The position numbers and the translations under genes were made by a program. This document shows positions 30,055 through 40,807 of a stretch of DNA of 64,000 nt, piece by piece. The DNA is from Rhizobium sp. RM. Its GTDB lineage: Bacteria; Pseudomonadota; Alphaproteobacteria; Rhizobiales; Rhizobiaceae. The notes beneath the pieces were generated by a model. That model had not been told where the DNA came from. It saw nothing but the letters and a program-made list of their open reading frames with translations, and did no database searches. Location: assembly GCF_013390595.1 (NCBI RefSeq), contig NZ_JACAWV010000022.1:372001-436000 (forward strand), read 5' to 3'. Position 1 is the first letter of the stretch; each line of letters starts with the position of its first letter.

Positions 30055-30122
30055 GTCATTCTCCCTTCGCTATTATGGCGATCTCCAGTCTATGTGGAGA
30101 TCTTGCTGATTGAAAATCACAC

Positions 30123-30138
30123 TTTAGTGGGCACTAAA
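30123..30138. repeat. Short perfect palindrome upstream of the secreted protein gene
   Basis: TTTAGTG, two Gs, then CACTAAA: a 7-bp perfect inverted repeat 69-84 bases upstream of the ATG at 30054 on the minus strand. It resembles a dimeric repressor operator more than a terminator, although an A-run follows on the plus strand. Confidence 0.45.
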
Positions 30139-30534
30139 AAACGGCAATACAGTCTGCGTGCCAATCTTCTCTTGCCTGAAACAAGAAAAACCGGATCAAA
30201 CACCGCTACCCTTTTTGCACATCATGTGTTTTTGGGCCTCGGGAACGGCGGAATATCATCGCGGCGAAACTTCCCTTGAGGGGAATGATGATCGGATGAT
30301 ACGTCGATACCGTTTCCGTGTTTGCGGCCTTAATCGTTCTTCCGGCTGTGGAATTCTGCTGCATGGCACGCCTCCTTCCGAGGCGTTAACGACAGACATG
30401 CCGTCTTGTTCCCTCAGCTATCCCTGCAAATGCTTGAAAGCGGCACTGCAAAGGCTTATATCGCTCTCGCGAGGACGACCTCGGCCATCATGGCAATCGC
30501 ATCGGGACGGCCCGGACATCAACCGGAGAACACC
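30139..30534. other. Non-coding stretch before the PACE gene
   Basis: About 400 bases with only overlapping short frames that lack ribosome sites. It presumably carries the promoter of the PACE gene. I see no RNA gene or repeat in it. Confidence 0.5.
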
Positions 30535-30972
30535 ATGCGTTCCCTTGCAGATCGTATCCGCCACGCGCTCAGCTTTGAAATCATCGGTCTTTTGCTGGTC
30601 GTTCCGCTCGGTGCGCTGGTTTTCGGCATGCCGATGGAAGACATCGGTATCGTCGGTGTGGTCAGCGCCACGCTGGCAACCACCTGGAACTATCTCTACA
30701 ACCTGATCTTCGATCACGCCATGCAGCGCCTGAAGGGTACCACCCTCAAGACGCCAGCAATCCGTGTCGCCCATGCCGTGCTGTTCGAGATCGGCCTGTT
30801 GATCGCGTTGATGCCATTCATCGCCTGGTATCTCGGCATCAGCCTCATGCATGCGCTGGTGATGGATATCTCGTTCGCGCTGTTCTACGTGGTCTATGCC
30901 TTCATATTCAATCTGGGCTACGACAAGCTTTTCCCGCTGCCTGAGTGGCAGACAGAAGCGGCGGCCGAATAG
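30535..30972 (+). CDS. PACE-family efflux transporter
   Basis: A 145-residue protein with four membrane helices arranged as two repeats of the bacterial transmembrane pair domain. The first repeat begins RSLADRIRHALSFEIIGLLL and the second TPAIRVAHAVLFEIGLLIA. The paired RxxHxxxFE pattern is the hallmark of the PACE family, whose known members export chlorhexidine and other biocides in the inner membrane. The start at 30535 is supported by GGAG six bases upstream; the open frame extends to 30406 without protein character. Natural substrate unknown. Confidence 0.85.
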   Translation: MRSLADRIRHALSFEIIGLLLVVPLGALVFGMPMEDIGIVGVVSATLATTWNYLYNLIFDHAMQRLKGTTLKTPAIRVAHAVLFEIGLLIALMPFIAWYLGISLMHALVMDISFALFYVVYAFIFNLGYDKLFPLPEWQTEAAAE

Positions 30973-30999
30973 GCCGCCCTACCCCCTCTGAGCGCAGTC

Positions 31000-31968
31000 T
31001 CAGCGCAACGACGCCTTGAAGAAGGCCACCACGCCCTCGTTGAGCGTGCGGTGAAACGCCACCCGGTCAAACCCCTCTTCATCGCCGCAAACCTGCGGCG
31101 CCATCTCTGCCATTTCGGCAGGACACGGGGCGACAAATGAAAAATGCCCTGCCCCGGCCACCGTATGAAACTCGGGCTTCGCCGGCAGGTTGTCGCGCAG
31201 TGCCGCAATATCCTCCGGCGTAACACCGTCGCCACCGCGCTCCGACTGCCAGAGCTGGACGGGGATCGTAATCGCTCGCAGATCGTCGGCATCGGGAAAA
31301 GCATTCAGCGGATCTGCAACCGACACGGCCTTCACTCTGGCATCACGAAGCGCACCCTGCATTCCCACGCCTTCTTCCTTCATCCCGGCGCAGACTGTCG
31401 CCTGCCCCTCAGGACACGGCAGCGTGGCATTCTTCCAATCGGCAACAGCACCGGCAAGCAGAAGCGCCGTATAGCCGCCACGCGAAAAGCCGAAGACACC
31501 AATCTTATCGGCATCGATAAAACGACGGTCCGTCCAGTCGCCAAGCAAATGATCGAGCAGGCGGATCACATCGGACGGGCGCTCGGTCAGCGCCGAAACC
31601 TCGCCGGCCCGCGTCATGTCGAGAGCACTGTCGCCGGGATGATTGATCGCCACCACCAGAAAGCCGGCATCCGCCAGCGCCGTAGCCGTATCGCGGTGGC
31701 TGAGATAGGTGCCTTCAAAGCCATGCGAAATGACCACGAGCGGATACTTCCCCTCGGCGATGTCGCAATCGCGCACGGCGGGCAGCACAAAAGGTCCAAT
31801 ACGGGTGTCAACCGGCGCTGCCGCACAGGGCGACCAGAGTGCCGCCCTTATCGACGGTTTTCCTTGAGGCGAAGGCACTTCAACCAGCCGCAGTCCCGCC
31901 GCCCAGGCGACACTGGTCTGCGGAACAATGGAAAGAGCAGTAACGAAGAGCAGCGTTGAAATTCGCAT
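31000..31968 (-). CDS. Secreted alpha/beta hydrolase, dienelactone-hydrolase-like
   Basis: A 322-residue protein with a signal peptide (MRISTLLFVTALSIVP to VAWAAG) and an alpha/beta-hydrolase fold. VVISHGFEGTYLSH forms the oxyanion region, GVFGFSRGGYTAL the nucleophile elbow with Ser, and GAGHFSF the catalytic His. It resembles platelet-activating-factor-acetylhydrolase or dienelactone-hydrolase-like secreted esterases. Several Cys in the mature part suggest disulfides. The start at 31968 has CGAGG upstream; the frame is open for a further 21 codons. Convergent with the PACE gene. Confidence 0.82.
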   Translation of the reverse strand: MRISTLLFVTALSIVPQTSVAWAAGLRLVEVPSPQGKPSIRAALWSPCAAAPVDTRIGPFVLPAVRDCDIAEGKYPLVVISHGFEGTYLSHRDTATALADAGFLVVAINHPGDSALDMTRAGEVSALTERPSDVIRLLDHLLGDWTDRRFIDADKIGVFGFSRGGYTALLLAGAVADWKNATLPCPEGQATVCAGMKEEGVGMQGALRDARVKAVSVADPLNAFPDADDLRAITIPVQLWQSERGGDGVTPEDIAALRDNLPAKPEFHTVAGAGHFSFVAPCPAEMAEMAPQVCGDEEGFDRVAFHRTLNEGVVAFFKASLR

Positions 31969-32063
31969 GAAGACCTCGCATGTCGACAACATCAGGTGCG
32001 GCCGGTCAAAACCGGCCACGACCGCGAGCACAGCGTTTCCATGTCAGGAATGACGACAGCCGG

Positions 32064-32672
32064 TTAAAGCGACTTCAGCGTCCAGCTTACGATATCGCGC
32101 GTTGCGGACGCGAAGGCCTGATCGAGTGCCTTGACGAGATTGGCATTACCCGAGCCGCTGACGCGGGCACCGGCGCGGAATACTTCCTGCGCCTTGACCG
32201 TGCCGTTGCGATCGTTGAGCAGCTTCACCGAGATTTCGATGTTGGCGACATTGCGCGCCGTATCGATCTCGAAGGCGCGGATATCGGTCACGACCTGATA
32301 GTCGATGGCAAGGCCCTGCCCCGGCCGTCCGACACCACCCAGTTTGCCGGTATCTTCAAACGCTTCAACCAGCTTCGACTGCACCATGCGCGGCAGGCGA
32401 TCGCTCCACTGCGAATTGGCGAGATACTGCACTTCCGATCCCGAAAGCCGCACAACGATGTTCTCGCTGTCGAGCGCCTTCAGAGCGGTCGGATCGGCAA
32501 TCAGCAACTGCCGGCTTTTCAGCGACGGTCCCTGCGTCTCGGCAGCCGACGAAACCGACAGATCGAACGTGTCGTTCTTCGGGCTTCCGGCACATCCGGC
32601 CAGCAGCGCGGATACCAGCGGAACCAGCAAAAGGGTGCGGCGTGTATTGCCGCTGATCAGTCGTCTTTTCAC
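32064..32672 (-). CDS. ABC-type transport auxiliary lipoprotein
   Basis: About 202 residues. After a basic start comes a lipoprotein signal with lipobox LLAGC, then a PqiC/MlaE-associated lipoprotein domain (TFDLSVS, LLIADPTALKALDSENIVVR, YLANSQWSDRLPRMVQ, KALDQAFASATRDIV). It is the last gene of the Mla/MCE operon and would sit in the outer membrane or at the periplasmic face, helping to pass lipids. The GTG at 32672 directly follows the MCE gene stop with GAGGGG in between; an ATG at 32705 would overlap that gene. Confidence 0.85.
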   Translation of the reverse strand: MKRRLISGNTRRTLLLVPLVSALLAGCAGSPKNDTFDLSVSSAAETQGPSLKSRQLLIADPTALKALDSENIVVRLSGSEVQYLANSQWSDRLPRMVQSKLVEAFEDTGKLGGVGRPGQGLAIDYQVVTDIRAFEIDTARNVANIEISVKLLNDRNGTVKAQEVFRAGARVSGSGNANLVKALDQAFASATRDIVSWTLKSL

Positions 32673-32685
32673 CCCAAAACCCCTC

Positions 32686-34056
32686 TTAACGCCTGGTCCT
32701 GCCATCGTATTGTTTCACGGTTTCGCCCCCGAAAATCAACCGCTGCGGATCGCGGTCGATATTGGTGATCGCATTGTTCAGATTGTCGACGGTCTGTCGC
32801 GTGCTGCCGATCAGCGCCTGGAAGTCCTTCAGACCGGAGCCGGAGAACCGGGTCAGATTGTCGGCAATCGGACCGATGCGCGCATTGAGATTGTCGGCGA
32901 CCGCCTTGAAGGACACCAGCGTCTCGCGCGCCTTGGCAAACAGCGAGTTGGCATCCTCGGTTCCAAGCATGGTGTCGATCTTGGCAAGAATGCCATCGAC
33001 ACGGCTGGATGCGAGGTTCAGCTTGCGTCCCATTTCGGTGAAGTCGGACACGGCCTGATCGATATCGGCGCGGCGTGCGCCCACATCATCGGCAATCTGC
33101 TTGAAGTTGGCGACCGCATCGCGTGCGTCCGCGGTGGCGGTGGACACATCGTCCACGACATTGCCGACCTTGGCCGGATCGACGGAAGCCAGAAGCTCGT
33201 CGGCGCGCTTGACGACAGTCTGCACCTCGGTGCTGGCAGCCTCGAAATTACGCGCAGTGCTCTGCACCGTTTCCATGATGCCCTGAATATCGCTCGATGC
33301 GGTGGCGACATCCTTCGTCACCTTGTCGACATTGGTCAGGATGGAATCGATCTTGCCGGCATCGACGGCCTTCACCAGATCCTCAACGGCCGTCAACGTG
33401 CTGTCGAGACGCACCGAAACGGACTGCACGGTCGTGGAGAGCGAGCTCAGGCTGGCGATGAAGGTCTTGATGCCATCGGAGTTGGCAGCCAGCGCATCCG
33501 AAAACTTCTCGGCGTTGCGCACCGTCTGCGTCAACGGGCCACGTGCATCCTGCACGAAGCCCTGCAGCTCGCCGATGGCGCCATCGGCGCGCTTCAAAAT
33601 CTTGTCGGCAGTGGCAAGCAGGTTGGTCACGCTCGAAAGATCGGCTGTCAGTTCGGCAGGAACACCGGTATCGACGGCTTTCTGGAGAATGCGCTCGCCA
33701 TCCTTGTTGCCGCCGGACAGTTCGATGTAGGCGGCACCGGTCAGGCCCTGAATTTCAAGCACGGCGCGGGTCGACGGAAACACCGGCGCATCGGCCTGTA
33801 CTTCGGTGAAGGCAATGGAATAGGCCGGATCATCGCGGTCGATGGCAAGCCCGCGCACCGTACCAACCGGAATACCGTTGAAGCGCACCGGCGAACCGAC
33901 CGAAAGGCCGTTTGCCGAGCCGGGAATACGCACGGTGAGCTGCGCTGTCGGCCCACCACGGCCGAACTCCGCCATCCAGTAGACAAAGCCGAAAGCAGCG
34001 GCGATCACGATCAGCGTGAAAATTCCGACAATGGTGTAGTTCGCCTTGGTTTCCAT
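32686..34056 (-). CDS. MCE/MlaD family substrate-binding protein
   Basis: A 456-residue protein with one N-terminal membrane helix (about 8-30) and the MCE domain (about 38-120: LTVRIPGSANGLSVGSPVRFNGIPVGTVRGL, given here in parts SANGLSVGSPVRFNGIPVG). It is followed by about 300 residues of Ala/Asp/Ser-rich coiled-coil sequence. MCE proteins form hexameric rings or tubes in the periplasm that carry phospholipids between membranes; the long coiled part resembles PqiB/YebT-like or Mce tunnel proteins more than short MlaD. Third gene of the operon, nine bases after the ATPase gene. Confidence 0.9.
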   Translation of the reverse strand: METKANYTIVGIFTLIVIAAAFGFVYWMAEFGRGGPTAQLTVRIPGSANGLSVGSPVRFNGIPVGTVRGLAIDRDDPAYSIAFTEVQADAPVFPSTRAVLEIQGLTGAAYIELSGGNKDGERILQKAVDTGVPAELTADLSSVTNLLATADKILKRADGAIGELQGFVQDARGPLTQTVRNAEKFSDALAANSDGIKTFIASLSSLSTTVQSVSVRLDSTLTAVEDLVKAVDAGKIDSILTNVDKVTKDVATASSDIQGIMETVQSTARNFEAASTEVQTVVKRADELLASVDPAKVGNVVDDVSTATADARDAVANFKQIADDVGARRADIDQAVSDFTEMGRKLNLASSRVDGILAKIDTMLGTEDANSLFAKARETLVSFKAVADNLNARIGPIADNLTRFSGSGLKDFQALIGSTRQTVDNLNNAITNIDRDPQRLIFGGETVKQYDGRTRR

Positions 34057-34064
34057 ACTGTTCG

Positions 34065-34901
34065 TTACTCCACCGGATTTTCGTGCTTGCCGTCCGGAAG
34101 AACGACAGAACGCGCCCGCTTGCCGCGAAAATAGGACTGCACCCAGGGGTCGTCGCAGGCAAACATGTCCTGCAGCGTTCCCTCGACAAGAACCTTCTTC
34201 TGCCCCAGCACCGCAATACGGTCGCAGACGGAAAACAGGCTGTCGAGATCGTGCGTCACCATATACACGGTCAGACCGAGCGAATCGCGCAAGCGCGCAA
34301 TGAGCATATCAAATTCTGCGGCGCCGATGGGATCGAGGCCGGAAGTCGGTTCATCCAGGAACACCAGATCGGGATCGAGCGACAGCGCGCGGGCAAGTGC
34401 GGCACGTTTGATCATGCCGCCGGAAAGCTCCGACGGATACTTGTCACCCGCATCGGGCTTCAGACCGACCATCTCGATCTTGAGATAGGCCAGTTCGTCC
34501 ATCAGCTTCTGCGGCAGGTCGAGATATTCACGCATCGGAAGCTGGATGTTTTCCTTGACCGTCAGGCCGGAAAACAGCGCACCCTGCTGAAAAAGAACGC
34601 CAAGCCGCGTGTCGAGCTTCACCCGCTCGTCTTCGGTCGCCTTATCGTAATCCGTGCCGAGAATGCGGATCGTGCCCGCCTGACGAGGAAGAAGACGCAG
34701 CACCGCGCGCATCAGCACCGACTTGCCGGCACCGGACGGACCGATAAAGCCGAGGATTTCGCCGCGATAAACGTCGAGATTGAGGTTCTCCAGCACGTTC
34801 TTGCCGCTGAAACCAACCGTCACGCCTTCGACGGAAAGCACCACTTCGCGGTCTTTCTCAGGCTTCTGTGCCGGTTGTAACTGTGTGGTCGGCTGGTTCA
34901 A
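34065..34901 (-). CDS. Mla-type ABC transporter ATP-binding protein
   Basis: About 278 residues with all ABC motifs: Walker A GPSGAGKS, Q-loop FQQGALF, signature LSGGMIKRA, Walker B DLVFLDEPTSGLDP and the H-loop THD. The KRAALARAL stretch after the signature matches the MlaF branch. It powers lipid movement with the MlaE-type permease. The start is probably TTG at 34901 with GAGGAGG a few bases upstream, formed just after the permease stop, so translation is coupled. An upstream in-frame start (34952) would overlap the permease. Confidence 0.9.
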   Translation of the reverse strand: MNQPTTQLQPAQKPEKDREVVLSVEGVTVGFSGKNVLENLNLDVYRGEILGFIGPSGAGKSVLMRAVLRLLPRQAGTIRILGTDYDKATEDERVKLDTRLGVLFQQGALFSGLTVKENIQLPMREYLDLPQKLMDELAYLKIEMVGLKPDAGDKYPSELSGGMIKRAALARALSLDPDLVFLDEPTSGLDPIGAAEFDMLIARLRDSLGLTVYMVTHDLDSLFSVCDRIAVLGQKKVLVEGTLQDMFACDDPWVQSYFRGKRARSVVLPDGKHENPVE

Positions 34902-34911
34902 CGCGCCCTCC

Positions 34912-36072
34912 TCAAAAATCGATGGCTGCGTAGAAGATGGCAAACAGGCCATCGACCAGAATGACGACGAAGATCGATTTCACCACGGAGGACGTCACAT
35001 GCTGGCCGAGCGATTCTGCCGAACCGCCAACCTTCATGCCTTCCACCGCAGCAACGATACCGATGATGAGCGCCATGAACGGCGCCTTGATCATGCCGGC
35101 GGCAATAGTGGATTGCTCAACCGCACCATGCAGGCGCGACAGGAACACCTCGAATGTGATGCCGGAATAAAGCAGCGCCACGACGGCAGCGCCAAAAAGC
35201 GCGGCGAAGTTGGCCAGAATGGTCAGAAGCGGCAACGCGATCGTCAACGCAACAAGCCGCGGAAACACCAGAACACCGACAGGGTTGAGGCCGATGACCT
35301 TCAACGCGTCGATTTCCTCGCGCATCTTCATCGAGCCGATTTCGGCTGTAATGGCGCTGCCAGAACGACCGGCAATCATGATCGCGGTCAGGAGAACGCC
35401 GATTTCGCGCAATTGCAGAATGCCAACGAGATCGACAACGAAGACTTCCGCGCCAAAATAGCGAAGCTGGAACGCGCCCTGCTGCGCAATGATCGCACCG
35501 ATCAGGAACGACATCAGCACGATGATCGGCACGGCACGCACGCCCATGTGGTCGATCTGGTTGACGATGGCCGCAGGCGATACGCCGCGTCCGCGCCCGA
35601 GTTTCATCTGCGCACCGCGCACCGCCGAGCCGAGAATATACATGCCGGCCAGAAAATCCGCACCGCTCTGGATCACCGCTTCGCCAACGGGTGCGAAGAT
35701 GCGTTCTGCCCAGCCGCGCTTTTCAACCGGTTCGCTCGGCTGTGGCGGCTGGTCGGGCAACTGGCCGATGAGGTCCTCGACACGGCTGTTGCCGTCGAGC
35801 TTGACGGTGGCGCCGCGCGCCTCAAGCTCCTGCCGCAAGCGGTGAATGATCCAGGCACCCGTCGTGTCGATGGCGTCGACGCCAGAGAGGTCGATATCGA
35901 TTGCACCGCCCGGCGCACTCTTGCCGATCTTCTCCACAGCCTCGAAGACATGCGCCAGATCGCTGTTTCGCCAGGAGCCGGTCAACGCGTAGCGAACACC
36001 TTCGCCGTGGACATTGTTGTCCTCGGAGATTGCGGCCGGGTTCGCCTGTTGCCGTCTGTCCTGTTCTTGCAT
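34912..36072 (-). CDS. MlaE-type permease with N-terminal STAS domain
   Basis: About 386 residues. The N-terminal part (about 20-110) is a STAS domain (DIDLSGVDAIDTTGAWIIHRLRQ), which in E. coli is the separate protein MlaB. The C-terminal part (about 150-386) is the MlaE/YrbE permease with about five helices and the EQxx-like motif in IAGRSGSAITAEIGSMKMREEIDAL. The fusion is common in alphaproteobacteria. The start at 36072 has CGGAG directly upstream; Met codons further upstream (36099, 36159) have none. First gene of a four-gene operon: permease, ATPase, MCE protein, lipoprotein. Confidence 0.9.
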   Translation of the reverse strand: MQEQDRRQQANPAAISEDNNVHGEGVRYALTGSWRNSDLAHVFEAVEKIGKSAPGGAIDIDLSGVDAIDTTGAWIIHRLRQELEARGATVKLDGNSRVEDLIGQLPDQPPQPSEPVEKRGWAERIFAPVGEAVIQSGADFLAGMYILGSAVRGAQMKLGRGRGVSPAAIVNQIDHMGVRAVPIIVLMSFLIGAIIAQQGAFQLRYFGAEVFVVDLVGILQLREIGVLLTAIMIAGRSGSAITAEIGSMKMREEIDALKVIGLNPVGVLVFPRLVALTIALPLLTILANFAALFGAAVVALLYSGITFEVFLSRLHGAVEQSTIAAGMIKAPFMALIIGIVAAVEGMKVGGSAESLGQHVTSSVVKSIFVVILVDGLFAIFYAAIDF

Positions 36073-36215
36073 AATGCTCCGAGCGAATGCAGCCTTCATG
36101 AGAATCTTAAAGGTTTCATAACGTTTTGACCTTTGACAGGCCACAGTGACGGCTGACAATTCGTAATAAATTTGGCGTCATCCCCTTCTTGTCGCTTATT
36201 CGGAAGTGAAAAATC

Positions 36216-37199
36216 ATGCCCCGTTACCTCCAAGCCACAACCGAACGCTTTCCCGTTGCAGGGAGCTTCACCATCTCGCGCGGCAGCCGGACTCACGCCG
36301 ACGTCGTAACGTGCACGATCCACGACGGTTCCCTTGCCGGTCGCGGCGAATGTGTTCCCTACCCGCGTTACGGCGAAAGCATTGAAGGCGTGATCGCCGA
36401 TATCGAAGCAATGGCCGACGCCGTTTCCAATGGCCTGACACGTGCCGAACTGCAAAAGGCGATGAAGCCGGGCGCCGCCCGCAATGCGGTGGATTGTGCC
36501 TTGTGGGACCTCGAAGCCAAGACATCCGGAAAAAGCGTTGCCGATCTTGTGCTTGGCGCCGCCGCAAAACCGCTGGTCACCGCCTACACGATTTCCCTTG
36601 GCGAACCTGAGACGATGGCGGCCAAGGCGGCGGAAAATGCCGCCCGCCCATTGTTGAAGATCAAGACCGGCACGGAGAGCGATGAAGCGCGCCTGCGTGC
36701 CGTACGCGCCGCCGCCCCCGACGCCCGCATCATCATCGACGCCAATGAAGGCTGGAATGACGGCAATATCGAATATTACCTGCGGCTGGCGGCGGAGTTG
36801 AAGATTTCGCTGATCGAACAGCCGCTTCCCGCCGACAAGGATGATATTCTCGCCCGCATCGAGCACCCCGTCCTGATCTGCGCCGACGAAAGCGTGCATT
36901 CCACCAGGGATCTGGAAGGTCTGCGCAATCGCTACGACGCAATCAACATCAAGCTCGACAAGACGGGCGGCCTGACGGAAGCGCTGGCGATGAAGGCGGA
37001 GGCGGATCGGCTGGGCTACACCGTTATGGTCGGCTGCATGCTCGGCACCTCGCTTGGCATGGCGCCTGCGATCTTCGCCGCACAGGGCACGGCCTTTGCC
37101 GATGTCGACGGCCCCCTGCTTCTGGCCGAGGATCGCCAACCCGGCCTCATCTACGAGGGATCGCTGGTCTATCCGCCCAAACCCGACCTGTGGGGCTGA
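36216..37199 (+). CDS. dgcA: Dipeptide epimerase / N-acetyl-D-glutamate racemase, enolase superfamily
   Basis: A 327-residue enolase-superfamily enzyme. The barrel shows the catalytic Lys pair in LLKIKTG, metal ligands Asp in IIDANEGW, Glu in IEQPLP and Asp/Glu in ADESVHS, and the second acid-base Lys in NIKLDKTGG. This arrangement belongs to L-Ala-D/L-Glu epimerases; close relatives in Rhizobiales have been named DgcA (N-acetyl-D-Glu racemase). Which substrate applies here cannot be read from sequence. It stands alone, divergent from the Mla operon. Confidence 0.85.
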   Translation: MPRYLQATTERFPVAGSFTISRGSRTHADVVTCTIHDGSLAGRGECVPYPRYGESIEGVIADIEAMADAVSNGLTRAELQKAMKPGAARNAVDCALWDLEAKTSGKSVADLVLGAAAKPLVTAYTISLGEPETMAAKAAENAARPLLKIKTGTESDEARLRAVRAAAPDARIIIDANEGWNDGNIEYYLRLAAELKISLIEQPLPADKDDILARIEHPVLICADESVHSTRDLEGLRNRYDAINIKLDKTGGLTEALAMKAEADRLGYTVMVGCMLGTSLGMAPAIFAAQGTAFADVDGPLLLAEDRQPGLIYEGSLVYPPKPDLWG

Positions 37200-37215
37200 C
37201 CATTCCCCCATAACA

Positions 37216-37248
37216 AAAGGGCGCGGATTTTACACCGCGCCCCTTTTT
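37216..37248. terminator. Bidirectional terminator between dgcA and the LpxH-like gene
   Basis: A 10-bp GC stem around 37217-37243, preceded by AAAA and followed by TTTTT, lies in the 67-base gap between convergent genes. Confidence 0.88.
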
Positions 37249-37266
37249 ATATGAAGTGCCGTGAAC

Positions 37267-38106
37267 TCAGGCGGCCCGTCTGCCGATCAGGCCCGGCAGG
37301 TTGACCGGCTCCATCTCGTCGGAGGCGCCCTCGGAGGCAACGTCGCTTGCCTGCATCCAGGTGATCAGTTCGAAGCTGCCATCCATGTTTTCGGCAATCG
37401 CCGTGCAGCTTTCCACCCAGTCACCGGTGTTGATGTAGCGGATGCCATCCATGTCTTCCATCACCGCATGGTGAATATGGCCACAAATCACGCCATCCAC
37501 ATTGTTGCGGCGCGCTTCGTCGGCAACAACGCGTTGAAACTCGCCGATGAAGTTGACGGCGTGTTTGACCTGCAGCTTTGCCCAGGCGGAGAACGACCAG
37601 TAAGGCAGGCCGATACGCCGACGCACGGCTGCAATGCCGATGTTGAGCGCGATGGCCGCGTCATAGGCCCAGTCACCGAGATAGGCGAGAAGCCTTGCAT
37701 TTCGCACCACCACATCGAATTCATCGCCGTGGATAACGAGGTATTTCTTGCCATCCGCCGCTTCGTGGATCATCCGCTCGGCCACTTCGATACCGCCGAA
37801 ATGCGTGCCGGGAAACTCTCGCAGGAATTCGTCATGGTTGCCTGGGATGTAAACGATGCGCGTACCCTTGCGCGCCTTGCGCAACAATTTCTGCACGACG
37901 TCGTTGCAGCCCTGCGGCCAATACCAGCTGCGCCGCAAGCGCCAGCCGTCGATGATGTCACCGACGAGTATCAGCGTCTCGGCCTCGTGATGTTTCAGGA
38001 AGTCGAGCAGGAAATCCGTCTTGGCGGCTTTTGAGCCAAGATGGACGTCCGAAATGAAAAGCGTTCTGAACTGTCTGGGTTCACTGTGACCGGCCACGGA
38101 ATTCAT
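37267..38106 (-). CDS. LpxH-like metallophosphoesterase
   Basis: A 279-residue calcineurin-like phosphoesterase with all five metal-site motifs: DVHLG (Asp20, His22), GDIIDGW (Asp50), GNHDEF (Asn90, His91), HGDEFD and CGHIHHAVM. The family includes UDP-2,3-diacylglucosamine pyrophosphatase of lipid A synthesis. RRSWYWPQG after the second motif is typical of the LpxH2-like branch. Rhizobia usually carry LpxI for this lipid A step, so the role here may be different. It is 233 bases from maeB, divergent. Confidence 0.85.
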   Translation of the reverse strand: MNSVAGHSEPRQFRTLFISDVHLGSKAAKTDFLLDFLKHHEAETLILVGDIIDGWRLRRSWYWPQGCNDVVQKLLRKARKGTRIVYIPGNHDEFLREFPGTHFGGIEVAERMIHEAADGKKYLVIHGDEFDVVVRNARLLAYLGDWAYDAAIALNIGIAAVRRRIGLPYWSFSAWAKLQVKHAVNFIGEFQRVVADEARRNNVDGVICGHIHHAVMEDMDGIRYINTGDWVESCTAIAENMDGSFELITWMQASDVASEGASDEMEPVNLPGLIGRRAA

Positions 38107-38339
38107 CCCCCTGTTCGGCTGCGTCTTCTGCGACTTTCATGCCTCTCAGAACCAGACTCGTGTTTCAGCAAAATGACAGACAGGCTTTTTTGTGACAATT
38201 CCGGCCGCGTACCTCACGAAAATGCGAATAACCCGTGCCCCGAATTTGCATGACAGAGCGGCAAATAACGGCTGTACGCACAGGCTGTTTGTTGTATGCA
38301 GGTGCCTACCAAGACAAAACAGATACGACGGTGAAAAGC

Positions 38340-40655
<2,316 letters not shown>

Positions 40656-40807
40656 TAGCCTCCTGACGGGATATTAACGCAATTTTGAACGCGCTGTTGC
40701 CGCCTTGCGGCAACGGCATATGCTAAAGTCCGAAAAGACACTTTGGACTGGCAATGCCGACAGCATGGCTGACAGCATTGCCCGCAAGATCTGACGGAAC
40801 GGACAAA

